Below, one piece after another: positions 7,114-15,577 of a stretch of DNA of 64,000 nucleotides. The DNA comes from Thermohalobaculum sp035527255 (lineage in GTDB: Bacteria; Pseudomonadota; Alphaproteobacteria; Rhodobacterales; Rhodobacteraceae): contig DATLAW010000237.1 in assembly GCA_035527255.1 (NCBI GenBank), positions 1 through 64,000 of the forward strand. Reading direction: 5' to 3'. The notes under the pieces were generated by a model. The model did no database searches. It was not told the origin of the DNA and saw nothing but the letters and a program-made list of their open reading frames with translations. The first letter of the stretch is position 1, and every line of letters begins with the position of its first letter. The position numbers were made by a program, and so were the translations under genes.

Positions 7114-9636
7114 ATGAAGCAGCCGGTGTCCCGATCATATATGCGCTGGAGGTTTACCGCAGCGAACTTCGTTCTCATTTGCATTGTCGCGGCAGTAGCG
7201 GCGCTCGCCTGGTGGCAGATCGCCGAAATAAGGTCCCATGCGCGTAGCTCCGCCGCCTTCTACAGCGTTGGGCAGTACGCGAACCTGGTCGGATCCTCGG
7301 GGTTTCGCGTCGCCTATGACCCGGACCCGGATGAGCGGGACGAGGCACGCGGAATCTTGCACATCGCCTTGGGCCAGCTTTCACTGCTCTACATCAATCT
7401 CTCCGGATCGGCGGACGGCCTTCCGGATATTCCAGCGATCGAGGAGGACGAACCGGAAGCTGAGGCTGAATCCGGGGACAACGCCGCCAGCGAATTGGAA
7501 GAAATGCGTTCGGAGGCAGAGATAGAGTACCGGGCGGCGCCACTACCGGAGTATTTTGCGGCGGATCGCAAAGACGCTCTGGTGCACATGGCGTGGTTCA
7601 GCCCCGCGGAGCTGACAAGTGCGAACGATGCGGCAATGGACAATCCGAGTCCGAGGGAACAGATCGCGCAGCTCATCGCGCTTGGCGTCCGCCTGCTTGA
7701 TCCCGGTGCGATGACCCTGGACGCGTTGATGGACGCAGGGCGGGAGATCGAAATCCTTTCGGTGCTCAGAATCAGCCCACAACTGAACCGTGCGAGCGCC
7801 AAACTCGAACTTGAAAGCAACCGGATATTCGAGCGGCTGATCATCCTGGGTGCAATCTCGGTGCTGACAATCCTGTCGGCAGTGGCCGGAAGCCTGTTCG
7901 GGATTCTGCTGCCGATGGAGCGCCGGATATCTGTGGCGCAGGACAACCTCGCACAGACCAATGCCGGGCTCGAGCAAACCGTGGCCGAGCGTACCGCCGG
8001 GCTTGCCAAGGCGCTGGTGCGGGCCGAGGGCGCAGATCAGGCGAAGTCAGAATTCCTCGCCAACATGAGCCATGAGATACGGACGCCAATGAACGGCGTT
8101 CTGGGGCTGGCGCAACTATTGGCGAAGACCGATCTGGACCAGCGGCAGAGGTCCTTTGTCGATGTGATCCTGAGTTCCGGCGCCTCGTTAATGAATATCA
8201 TAAACGACATTCTCGATTTCTCGAAGCTGGATGCCGGCCACATCACGTTCGCGGAGAAACCATTCAATCTCCGGACGACGGTCGACGACGTCGCCACGAT
8301 GATGTCGATGCGGGTCGAAGACCTGGTCGTCGAAGTCATCGTGCGCATCCAGCCGGGATTGCCCGATATGGTCAGCGGCGACGACGGGCGGATCCGCCAG
8401 ATCCTGACCAACCTCGCCGGAAACGCGGTCAAATTCACCAGGAATGGGCATATTCTGATCGACTTGAGCGGCGATGTCGTAGGCAAGAAACTTCGGCTGC
8501 GAGTTAAGGTGGTAGATACCGGAATTGGCATTCCACCCGAAAAAATCGACACCATCTTTGACAAATTCAGTCAGGTTGATGGCTCATCGACCCGGCAATT
8601 CGAGGGCACCGGGTTGGGCCTGACCATCTGCCGGATGCTTGTCAATGCGATGGGCGGCGAGATCGGCGTCGAGAGTACGCCAAACGAGGGATCGACATTC
8701 TGGTTCACGTTGACGCTGCCGCTCGAACAATCAGTGTCGCAGCACAAGATTGTGCCGCCGTCGATGCGCAGCTCAAAAGTGCTGATCGTGGACAATCGAG
8801 CACCCAATCGCACAATGCTGGTGGAGCAACTCAAGGCGTGGCAGCTCGCTGCATCAACCGCTGGATCTGGGCGCGAGGCGCTGAAGATATTGGGCGATGC
8901 AGCCGCTGCCGGTGACCGGTTCGATCTGGTCCTGCTGGATGCTGTTATGCCAGGCATGGACGGCGGAGCAGTCTCGAAGGCGATCCGCGGCGACGACGCT
9001 ATTGCCGACACTCCGGTTATCCTGTTGAGTTCGATCGAAATGACCGCGTTCAACAAGGGGGTCGATACAGGTGCGTTTCAGGGAATTGTAATGAAACCGG
9101 TGCTCTCCGACGCGTTGTTCGAGACGATGGTCAGTGTGCTGGCAAACAACCCGATCGCGCGCGCTGCAAAGAACCCGCTCGTCAAGACGGCGAAGGCGCG
9201 TGACGACACCCAGCAACCGTCTGGACTGCATGTGCTGATCGTCGAGGACAATGTTGTCAACCAGCTCGTCGCCGGGGAAATCATCGTCTTCCTCGGGCAC
9301 GAATATAGCGTGGCATCAAACGGCCAGGAGGCGCTAGACTACCTCGCGATCAACCAGCCGGATGTTGTGCTGATGGATGTTTCAATGCCGGTGATGAATG
9401 GTTTGGACGCTACCCGCGCCATCCGGTCGAGCGAGGCGGCGGCAGTTGGCCGACGAGCACATCAACACCTGCCGATCATCGGCCTGACGGCGCACGCGTT
9501 GGACGGAGATCGAGAGAAATGCCTGGCGGCGGGCATGGATGCCTATCTCAGCAAACCGTTCGAGCCGGACGAACTCGGCGCGACGATCGCCCATCTCACA
9601 TGCAGTAGCCCGGCTCGTCTAGCGGTCGGCGCATAG
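7114..9636 (+). CDS. Hybrid sensor histidine kinase with two receiver domains
   Basis: An 840-residue inner-membrane sensor. Order: helix TM1 (about 17-36), an acidic periplasmic region (37-240) with no recognised sensor domain, TM2 (241-267), a coiled segment, HisKA with the phospho-accepting His in NMSHEIRTPMNG (H320), HATPase_c with N box LAGNAVKFT, G1 VDTGIGI and G2 GTGLGLTI, then receiver 1 (about 554-680) with phospho-Asp D609 and K661, and receiver 2 (706-828) with E711/D712, D755 and K814. Receiver 1 has Asp-Asn where two acids normally bind metal, so it may be impaired. No C-terminal Hpt domain is present, so phosphate probably passes to a separate Hpt protein. No response regulator is adjacent. 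Confidence 0.95.
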   Translation: MKQPVSRSYMRWRFTAANFVLICIVAAVAALAWWQIAEIRSHARSSAAFYSVGQYANLVGSSGFRVAYDPDPDERDEARGILHIALGQLSLLYINLSGSADGLPDIPAIEEDEPEAEAESGDNAASELEEMRSEAEIEYRAAPLPEYFAADRKDALVHMAWFSPAELTSANDAAMDNPSPREQIAQLIALGVRLLDPGAMTLDALMDAGREIEILSVLRISPQLNRASAKLELESNRIFERLIILGAISVLTILSAVAGSLFGILLPMERRISVAQDNLAQTNAGLEQTVAERTAGLAKALVRAEGADQAKSEFLANMSHEIRTPMNGVLGLAQLLAKTDLDQRQRSFVDVILSSGASLMNIINDILDFSKLDAGHITFAEKPFNLRTTVDDVATMMSMRVEDLVVEVIVRIQPGLPDMVSGDDGRIRQILTNLAGNAVKFTRNGHILIDLSGDVVGKKLRLRVKVVDTGIGIPPEKIDTIFDKFSQVDGSSTRQFEGTGLGLTICRMLVNAMGGEIGVESTPNEGSTFWFTLTLPLEQSVSQHKIVPPSMRSSKVLIVDNRAPNRTMLVEQLKAWQLAASTAGSGREALKILGDAAAAGDRFDLVLLDAVMPGMDGGAVSKAIRGDDAIADTPVILLSSIEMTAFNKGVDTGAFQGIVMKPVLSDALFETMVSVLANNPIARAAKNPLVKTAKARDDTQQPSGLHVLIVEDNVVNQLVAGEIIVFLGHEYSVASNGQEALDYLAINQPDVVLMDVSMPVMNGLDATRAIRSSEAAAVGRRAHQHLPIIGLTAHALDGDREKCLAAGMDAYLSKPFEPDELGATIAHLTCSSPARLAVGA

Positions 9637-9675
9637 CCCGGTCCAGATGAACGCAATCCTTTGGATTGGCCCGCC

Positions 9676-10209
9676 CTATCTCGCCACTCCGTCGCCCGGC
9701 ATCAGGAAATTGCCGCGCAGCATGGCGATTGGCCGCGAGCGACTGTCCTGCCAGGCCTCGACATGGAGGTTGGCGACACGGCGACCGGCCTTTTGGACCG
9801 TCGCGCGGGCGAAGGTCTCGCGCGGCAGGCCAGGGCGCAGGTAGTCGATGGTGATGCCGATGGTCTTCGGGTAGGGCGGAAAGCGGCCAGCGGCGATCTG
9901 CGCGGCTGCCTCGCCGCCCGCCTCCATCTGCGCCAGAACCTGATCCCAGGCGAGCTGCATAAGTGCCGTGATCTCGAGGAACGAGCCGGTCACGCCGCCG
10001 TGCAGCGCTGGCAGCACCGGGTTGCCGATCAGTATATCCTTGTAGGGCAAGCGCCCGGTCAGCTCGTCGCCCAGCCGGTCGAATCGCACGCCGAGCAGGC
10101 AGTTATAGGGCACCGAGCCGGTCAGCGCCTTAAGGGCGGCATCGCGGTCGATCTGGCGGCGTGACTGGCTGGATTGGCCGGAGCCCGGAGCAGGCATGTC
10201 CTCGATCAT
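9676..10209 (-). CDS. PaaI-type hotdog thioesterase
   Basis: A 177-residue single-hotdog protein that probably hydrolyses an acyl- or aryl-CoA thioester. The core motif NPVLPALHGGVTGSFLE (about 62-78) corresponds to the HGG active-site region, followed by TIGITIDYLRPGLP and a C-terminal strand ending in MLRGNFLMPG. Its start overlaps the stop of the second thioesterase gene upstream by four bases (ATGA), so the two are translationally coupled. The pair is divergent from an acyl-CoA dehydrogenase gene, which fits a role in CoA-ester metabolism. Exact substrate unknown. Confidence 0.82.
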   Translation of the reverse strand: MIEDMPAPGSGQSSQSRRQIDRDAALKALTGSVPYNCLLGVRFDRLGDELTGRLPYKDILIGNPVLPALHGGVTGSFLEITALMQLAWDQVLAQMEAGGEAAAQIAAGRFPPYPKTIGITIDYLRPGLPRETFARATVQKAGRRVANLHVEAWQDSRSRPIAMLRGNFLMPGDGVAR

Positions 10210-10712
10210 TGGGCGGCCCCCGGCGGTGTCGGGCGCTCAAGGATGAAGGTACCCTGCGCTGTCGCCACCGGGTCGTCCGGGTCGGTGTGATAGGCCACCG
10301 CCCGGGCAAAGCCGATCGAGCGGGTCAGGCGGTAACATTCGGCCCGCGAGAACACCGCCTCGCCCGCCGTCGCCGGGCGCATGTAGTCGATCCGCAGGTC
10401 CAGCGTCGCGGTCGAGCGCAACGCCACCGGGGCGACCATCACGGCCCAGCCGCAGGCGGTGTCGAGCAAGGCCGTTATCACCCCGCCATGGAGCACTCCG
10501 GTCTCCGGGTCGCCGACCAGGCGCTTGTCGTAGGGCACCGAGAGGACGGCAACGCCGTTCTCGGCTTCATGCAGGCGCATGTCGATCTCAAAGCTGAACG
10601 GCAGACGGGTCATCAGGGCGCCCTTGCCGTCTGGCGCCGGGGCCAGACCGTAGCGTTCATAGAAGCGGCTTAACCCGCTGCCTTCCCCATTGGTGTCATC
10701 TTTGGCTGTCAT
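10206..10712 (-). CDS. PaaI-type hotdog thioesterase (second copy)
   Basis: A 168-residue hotdog-fold thioesterase with the active-site stretch DPETGVLHGGVITALLDTA, then TATLDLRIDYMRPATAG and a final TAQGTFIL strand. The two tandem genes are clearly related but diverged, for example LHGGVITALLDTACG here against LHGGVTGSFLEITAL in the next gene, so they may form a heteromer or act on different thioesters. I chose the ATG at 10712 because GGAGGG lies eight bases upstream; an in-frame ATG at 10751 would add 13 residues without a good ribosome site. Confidence 0.82.
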   Translation of the reverse strand: MTAKDDTNGEGSGLSRFYERYGLAPAPDGKGALMTRLPFSFEIDMRLHEAENGVAVLSVPYDKRLVGDPETGVLHGGVITALLDTACGWAVMVAPVALRSTATLDLRIDYMRPATAGEAVFSRAECYRLTRSIGFARAVAYHTDPDDPVATAQGTFILERPTPPGAAQ

Positions 10713-10953
10713 ATCGCCGCCCTCCGCCCCGCGCCTGTCCTGGTGCCCCATCCTAGCGCCCCGTCCTAGCGCCTGGGGCCGGGCTCTGTCGATGCCTGCC
10801 TCAAAACCGAGCCGGTTCGGGCGGTAATTGAAAGTTTGTGGTTGACCGTTATGTAGTCTGCCAACACCTTATGATCCAATTGACATTTCTGCCAATGTCG
10901 GGACTGCATGACCGCCGTCCCTTCAGCCGCCACCCCTCTGCCTGGAGACCCAA

Positions 10954-12747
10954 ATGCCCAACTACGAGCCCCCGTTGCGCGACTATCGTTTCATTCTGCA
11001 CGAGGCCCTGAAGGTCCAGGACGAGACCGCGATCGAAGGCTACGCCGATCTGACCGAGGACTTCACCGGTGCGGTGCTGGGTGAGGCCGGCAAGATCGCC
11101 GCCGAGGTGTTGGCGCCGCTGAACCAGATCGGCGATCGCCAGGGCTGCCGGCTCGAGAACGGCGCTGTGCGCACGCCGGACGGATTTCGCGATGCCTTTG
11201 CGTTGATGCGCGACGGCGGCTGGCCGGGGATGGAGTGCGACCCTGATTATGGTGGCCAGGGCATGCCGACGCTGCTCAATTTGTGCGTCGGCACCATGCA
11301 ATCGGCGGCCAACATGGCCTTCATGATGTATTCCGGCCTGACCCACGGCGCCTATTTGGCAATCCACAGCCATGGCACCGACGAGTTGAAGGCGAAATAC
11401 TTGCCGAAGCTGGTCTCCGGCGACTGGACCGGCACGATGAACCTGACCGAGCCGCAATGCGGCACCGATCTGGGGATGCTGCGCACCAGGGCCGAGCCGC
11501 AGGCCGATGGTTCCTACAAGATCACCGGCTCGAAGATCTTCATCTCGGCGGGCGAGCATGACCTGGCCGAGAATATCGTCCATCTGGTGTTGGCCCGGAT
11601 CACCGGAGCACCGGAGGGGATCAAGGGCATCTCGCTGTTCGTGGTGCCGAAGTTCCTGGTGAATGACGACGGCTCGCTGGGGGATCGAAACGGGGTAGTT
11701 TGCTCGAAGGTCGAGGAGAAGATGGGCATCCATGGCAATTCGACCTGTGCGATGGATTATGACGGCGCCGCCGGTTGGCTGGTCGGCGCGGAGCACAAGG
11801 GTCTGCGCGCCATGTTCACGATGATGAACGAGGCGCGTCTGCTGGTAGGGATGCAGGGGTTGGCGGTGGCCTCGGCCGCCTATCAGGCGGCGGCGGCATA
11901 CGCGAAGGAGCGGTTGCAGGGGCGCGCGGTGACCGGCATTGCCAATCCGGACGGCCCGGCCGACCCGCTGATCGTGCATGCGGATGTGCGCCGGCTGCTG
12001 CTGGACCAGAAAAGCTTCGTCGATGGCGGTCGCGGGATGCTGAGCTGGGTTGCGATGTTGATAGACGCCGAGAAGCGCCACACCGACCCGGCGATGCGCG
12101 AGAAGGCCGGCGACATGGTGGCGCTGCTGACCCCGGTGGTGAAGGGCTTCCTGACCGAGGAGGGCTATCGGATGGCCGGTCAAGCCCAGCAGGTCTTCGG
12201 CGGCCATGGCTATATCGAGGAGACCGGCATGTCGCAGTTCGTCCGCGATGCCCGGATCACCATGATCTACGAGGGCGCGACCGGGGTGCAGGCGCTTGAC
12301 CTGGTGGGCCGCAAGCTGCCCCTGAAGATGGGCAAGCCGATGATGACGTTCTTCGAATACGTCAAGGGCTACATCAAGGCCAACGAGGACGACCTGACGT
12401 TGGCGAAGCACTTCCTCGAGCCACTGAAGAAAGCCTCGAAGGACCTTCAGTCAGCGGCGGTGTTCTTCATGCAGGCAGGGATGAAGAACCCCAATGCGGC
12501 GCTGGCGGGGTCGGTCGATTTCCTGCACCTGTTCGGACTGGTCGCGATGGGGTTAAGCTGGACCAAGATGGCCAAAGCGGCCTCGGTGGCGCTGCAGCAT
12601 GGGACGGACGACCCCGACTATTACAACGCCAAGCTGGCAACCGGGCGCTATTATATGAGCCGGGTGCTACCGGAAACAGCACTGCGGCTGGCGCGGATCG
12701 AGACCGGGGCGGAGCCGGTGATGGATATGCCGGCGGAGGCGTTTTAG
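10954..12747 (+). CDS. Acyl-CoA dehydrogenase, DmdC-like long form
   Basis: A 597-residue FAD enzyme of the acyl-CoA dehydrogenase family, longer than the usual 380-400 because of an extra C-terminal domain. The N terminus MPNYEPPLRDYRFILHE and the length match the group that includes 3-methylmercaptopropionyl-CoA dehydrogenase DmdC. Domains: N-terminal helical (about 35-155), middle beta with NLTEPQCGTDLGMLRT (163-178), C-terminal helical (about 290-450) with the catalytic base in TMIYEGATGVQALDL (E440), then the extra domain (about 460-597). Electrons would pass through ETF to the ETF-QO encoded at 45.6-47.2 kb. Neighbours are thioesterases, a GST and a thiolase. Substrate, whether methylmercaptopropionyl-CoA or another acyl-CoA, is not determined. 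Confidence 0.9.
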   Translation: MPNYEPPLRDYRFILHEALKVQDETAIEGYADLTEDFTGAVLGEAGKIAAEVLAPLNQIGDRQGCRLENGAVRTPDGFRDAFALMRDGGWPGMECDPDYGGQGMPTLLNLCVGTMQSAANMAFMMYSGLTHGAYLAIHSHGTDELKAKYLPKLVSGDWTGTMNLTEPQCGTDLGMLRTRAEPQADGSYKITGSKIFISAGEHDLAENIVHLVLARITGAPEGIKGISLFVVPKFLVNDDGSLGDRNGVVCSKVEEKMGIHGNSTCAMDYDGAAGWLVGAEHKGLRAMFTMMNEARLLVGMQGLAVASAAYQAAAAYAKERLQGRAVTGIANPDGPADPLIVHADVRRLLLDQKSFVDGGRGMLSWVAMLIDAEKRHTDPAMREKAGDMVALLTPVVKGFLTEEGYRMAGQAQQVFGGHGYIEETGMSQFVRDARITMIYEGATGVQALDLVGRKLPLKMGKPMMTFFEYVKGYIKANEDDLTLAKHFLEPLKKASKDLQSAAVFFMQAGMKNPNAALAGSVDFLHLFGLVAMGLSWTKMAKAASVALQHGTDDPDYYNAKLATGRYYMSRVLPETALRLARIETGAEPVMDMPAEAF

Positions 12748-12756
12748 AGTTGTAGT

Positions 12757-12773
12757 GTGCGCAATTTGCGCAC
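12757..12773. repeat. Perfect TGCGCA palindrome, copy 1
   Basis: GTGCGCAA-T-TTGCGCAC, 8-bp perfect arms around one base, starting ten bases after the acyl-CoA dehydrogenase stop. A related palindrome follows 25 bases later. No T-run follows, so a simple terminator is unlikely. Confidence 0.7.
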
Positions 12774-12798
12774 CATTCGAACGTCGGTGCGGTAGGAC

Positions 12799-12817
12799 GG
12801 TGCGCAGAATGCGCACC
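12799..12817. repeat. Perfect TGCGCA palindrome, copy 2
   Basis: GGTGCGCA-GAA-TGCGCACC, 8-bp perfect arms around three bases, 18 bases before the GST start codon. It shares the arm core GTGCGCA with copy 1. It could be an operator pair or a short extragenic palindromic repeat. Confidence 0.7.
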
Positions 12818-12835
12818 CTGCGGAAAGGAAATTCC

Positions 12836-13465
12836 ATGACCAAATACCGCCTGCACTGCTTCGCCCAGTCGGGCAACTCCTACAAGCCGGCGTTGATGCT
12901 GGCGCTGGCTGGGGCGGACTGGGAACCGGTTTTTGTTGACTACTTCGACGGCGCCAGCCGGTCGCCGGAATTCAAGGCGATCAACGAGATGGGGGAGGCG
13001 CCGGTGCTGGAGCATGACGGGCTGGTTCTGAGCCAGTCTGGCGCGATCCTGGATTATCTGGCGGAAAAGCTCGGCAAGTTCGGCGCGACGGACGCCGCCG
13101 AGCGGCGCGAGATCCTGCGCTGGATCCTGTGGGACAACCACAAGTTCACCTCGTACAACGCCACCTGGCGGTTCATGATCAACTTTGTGCCTGAGGACAA
13201 GCGCAGCGCCGACGTGGTCGGCTTTATGGAGGCGGGCGGGCGGGCGGCGATGGGCGTTCTGGAGGCGCATCTGGCTGGCCGCGATTGGATTGTCGGAAAC
13301 AAGATGACCATCGCCGATCTCTCCTGCGCGGGCTATATGTTCTACGAGCATGAGTTCCCCTTCGATTGGGCGCGTGAGTTTCCCGCCATTACAGCCTGGA
13401 AGGAACGCATCCGGGCGATGCCGCGCTGGAAGCCGCCTTATGATTTGATGCCTGGCAAGAACTGA
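12836..13465 (+). CDS. Glutathione S-transferase family protein
   Basis: A 209-residue cytosolic GST. The N-terminal thioredoxin-like domain (about 1-78) has RLHCFAQSGNSYKPALMLAL, where Ser of SGNS is the likely glutathione-activating residue, then GEAPVLEHDGLVLSQSGAILDYL with the conserved cis-proline and the SQS glutathione gamma-glutamyl contact. The C-terminal helical domain (about 85-205) contains GRDWIVGNKMTIADLSCAGY, including the N-capping box. The start ATG at 12836 has GGAAAGGAA upstream; an upstream in-frame ATG at 12755 lies inside the palindrome region and was rejected. It sits between an acyl-CoA dehydrogenase and a thiolase on the same strand. Confidence 0.9.
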   Translation: MTKYRLHCFAQSGNSYKPALMLALAGADWEPVFVDYFDGASRSPEFKAINEMGEAPVLEHDGLVLSQSGAILDYLAEKLGKFGATDAAERREILRWILWDNHKFTSYNATWRFMINFVPEDKRSADVVGFMEAGGRAAMGVLEAHLAGRDWIVGNKMTIADLSCAGYMFYEHEFPFDWAREFPAITAWKERIRAMPRWKPPYDLMPGKN

Positions 13466-13481
13466 GACAACGGAGACGCGC

Positions 13482-14693
13482 ATGACCGAGGCCTATATCT
13501 TCGACGCCGTGCGGACGCCGCGTGGCAAGGGCAAGGCGGATGGCAGCCTGCATGAGGTGACCTCGCTGGCGCTGTCGGCCGGGGTGCTGAATGCGTTGCG
13601 CGACCGCAATGAGCTGGACACTTCGCAGGTCGAGGACGTGATCTGGGGTTGCGTCACGCCGGTCGGCGAACAGGGCGGCGAGATTGCCCGCTCGGCAGTG
13701 CTGTATGCCGGGTGGGACGAGGGCGTGCCGGGGCTGCATATCAACCGCTTCTGCGCCAGCGGCCTGGAGGCGGTGAACCTGGCGGCCAATCAGGTGCGCG
13801 GCGGCGCCGGTGATCTCTATGTCGCCGGGGGGGTCGAGATGATGTCGCGGGTGCCGATGGGCTCGGACGGGTTCGCCATCGCCATCGACCCCTATCTGGC
13901 GATGAAGACCTATTTCGTGCCGCAGGGCATCTCGGCCGACATCATCGCCACCGAATACGGGTTTTCACGCGACGATGTGGACGCTTACGCGGTGGAAAGC
14001 CAAAAGCGCGCCGCGATGGCCTGGGGCGCGGGACGGTTCGCCGGTTCGGTTGTGACGGTGAGCGACCAGAACGGCATCCCGATCCTGAACCGAGATGAGT
14101 ATATGCGTCCGGGCACTGACATGCAGACCTTGGGGGCGCTGAAGGCGAGCTTCAAGGAAATGGGCGAGGGGATGCCGGGTTTCGACAAGGTGGCGATCCT
14201 GAAATACCCACATCTTGAGCGGATCAATCATGTGCATCACGCCGGCAACTCAAGCGGTATCGTCGATGGGGCGGCGGCGGTGCTGGTCGGATCGAAGGAA
14301 GCGGGCCAGCGGCTGGGGCTAAAGCCGCGCGCCCGGATCCGGGCGACCACCAAGATCGGCACCGATCCGACAATCATGCTGACCGGGCCGGTACCCGCCA
14401 CCCGCAAGATCCTGGCGGCGGCAGGGATGGCGATTGGTGATATTGATCTGTTCGAGGTCAACGAGGCCTTCGCTTCGGTGGTGCTGATGTTCATGGCAGA
14501 GTTCGACGCCGATCACGGCAAGGTCAACCCCAATGGCGGCGCTATCGCCATGGGGCATCCGCTGGGCGCTACGGGTGCGATGATCCTGGGCACCGCGCTG
14601 GACGAATTGGAACGCTCGGGCAAGGAGACCGCGTTGATCACGCTGTGTGTCGCCTCCGGCATGGGTGCGGCGACGATTATCGAGCGGGTGTAG
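13482..14693 (+). CDS. Acetyl-CoA C-acetyltransferase (thiolase)
   Basis: A 403-residue thiolase that cleaves a 3-ketoacyl-CoA with CoA or condenses two acyl-CoAs. All three active-site elements are present: nucleophilic Cys in INRFCASGLEAVNL (C91), His in GGAIAMGHPLGATGA (H359), and proton-donating Cys in TLCVASGMGAA (C389). NEAFAS is also conserved. The start codon has GGAGACGCGC upstream, 16 bases after the GST stop, so GST and thiolase are likely co-transcribed. With the upstream acyl-CoA dehydrogenase it suggests beta-oxidation or ketoacyl-CoA cleavage; biosynthetic 3-ketothiolase for PHA is another option because phaEC lies nearby. The 3' end overlaps convergent ispE by 17 bases. Confidence 0.92.
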   Translation: MTEAYIFDAVRTPRGKGKADGSLHEVTSLALSAGVLNALRDRNELDTSQVEDVIWGCVTPVGEQGGEIARSAVLYAGWDEGVPGLHINRFCASGLEAVNLAANQVRGGAGDLYVAGGVEMMSRVPMGSDGFAIAIDPYLAMKTYFVPQGISADIIATEYGFSRDDVDAYAVESQKRAAMAWGAGRFAGSVVTVSDQNGIPILNRDEYMRPGTDMQTLGALKASFKEMGEGMPGFDKVAILKYPHLERINHVHHAGNSSGIVDGAAAVLVGSKEAGQRLGLKPRARIRATTKIGTDPTIMLTGPVPATRKILAAAGMAIGDIDLFEVNEAFASVVLMFMAEFDADHGKVNPNGGAIAMGHPLGATGAMILGTALDELERSGKETALITLCVASGMGAATIIERV

Positions 14694-15576
14694 CCGCAAC
14701 CGGGGCTGCGACGATCCACCAGCCGGGGCGGGCGCGGCGAAGGCGCTCGGCTTGTGCCACGGCGGTTGCCTGCCTGTCGTGGAGCGCGAAACAAGTCGCG
14801 CCGGAGCCGGACATCCGGGCAATGGGGGCGTCGCCAAGTGCTGTCAGCACCTCGGCAATAACCGGGCAGATCGAGACGGCCGCGGCCTGAAGATCGTTGC
14901 GCTGGCGGGCGAGCCACTCGATCAGTGCCGCGAAGCCCCGCAATCCTGCTGGCGGCGGCGGGCCGGGCGCGTTGTCACGCTGCTCGACGGCGGCGAACAC
15001 CGTTCCGGTCGCGACGCCGACCCCCGGATTGACCAGCACCATCCAGAAATTTGGCATCGGCGGCGCCGGGCTCAATCGATCGCCAATGCCCGCCATCAGG
15101 CGAGGTTGTGGCGCGTCCAGGCAAACCGGCACATCGGCACCGAGCGTCAGGGCAAGCCCATGGGGTATGGCGACACCCCATAGCCGCGACAGTAGCCGCA
15201 GCGCCGCCGCCGCGTCGCTCGACCCGCCGCCGATACCGGAGGCGACAGGCAGGTTCTTCTCCAGCCGGAGGGCGGCGTTCGGCGTCAGCCCATGCGCCGT
15301 CGCCAGTGCGCGGGCGGCACGCAGGACCAGATTGTCCGGCTCAGTGGAAAGCCCCGCACTGAAGAAACCAACGATGTTCAGAGATAACCCCCGCCCCGGA
15401 GCGGTTGACAGCCGGTCGCCGATGGCCGGGAAGACCGCGAGGCTATCCAACAGGTGGTATCCATCCGATTGGCGGCCGCGCAAATGCAGGTAGAGGTTAA
15501 CCTTTGCTGGCGCCGATTCGGTTCTGGCCGCTTCCGCGTCTGCGAACTTCGGGTGCGCGCGTTCCGGAGGCGCCAG
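14677..15576 (-). CDS. ispE: 4-diphosphocytidyl-2-C-methyl-D-erythritol kinase
   Basis: GHMP-family kinase of the MEP isoprenoid pathway; phosphorylates CDP-methylerythritol at the 2-OH. Motifs: APAKVNLYLHLRGR (substrate/catalytic Lys region), SDGYHLLDSL, and the ATP loop LPVASGIGGGSSDAAAALRLL; a C-terminal MSGSGATCFAL loop is also present. The start is a problem. The family motif APAKVN is encoded well upstream of the first usable TTG (15483), but between that motif and the preceding in-frame stop near 15622 there is no ATG, GTG or TTG. The only near-cognate candidate is CTG at 15574-15576, two bases after the stop of the TPR gene, giving 299 residues, normal for the family. I therefore give that as the end coordinate, with the exact start uncertain. 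Confidence 0.85.
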   Translation of the reverse strand: MAPPERAHPKFADAEAARTESAPAKVNLYLHLRGRQSDGYHLLDSLAVFPAIGDRLSTAPGRGLSLNIVGFFSAGLSTEPDNLVLRAARALATAHGLTPNAALRLEKNLPVASGIGGGSSDAAAALRLLSRLWGVAIPHGLALTLGADVPVCLDAPQPRLMAGIGDRLSPAPPMPNFWMVLVNPGVGVATGTVFAAVEQRDNAPGPPPPAGLRGFAALIEWLARQRNDLQAAAVSICPVIAEVLTALGDAPIARMSGSGATCFALHDRQATAVAQAERLRRARPGWWIVAAPVAATPAR

Positions 15577-15577
15577 A

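Noticed and set aside
10849..12411. Long minus-strand open frame (about 520 codons) opposite the acyl-CoA dehydrogenase
   Set aside because: Its composition is Arg/His/Gln/Leu-rich and it has no family motif; it is the antisense shadow of a GC-rich gene. Similar long antisense frames elsewhere were left out for the same reason.
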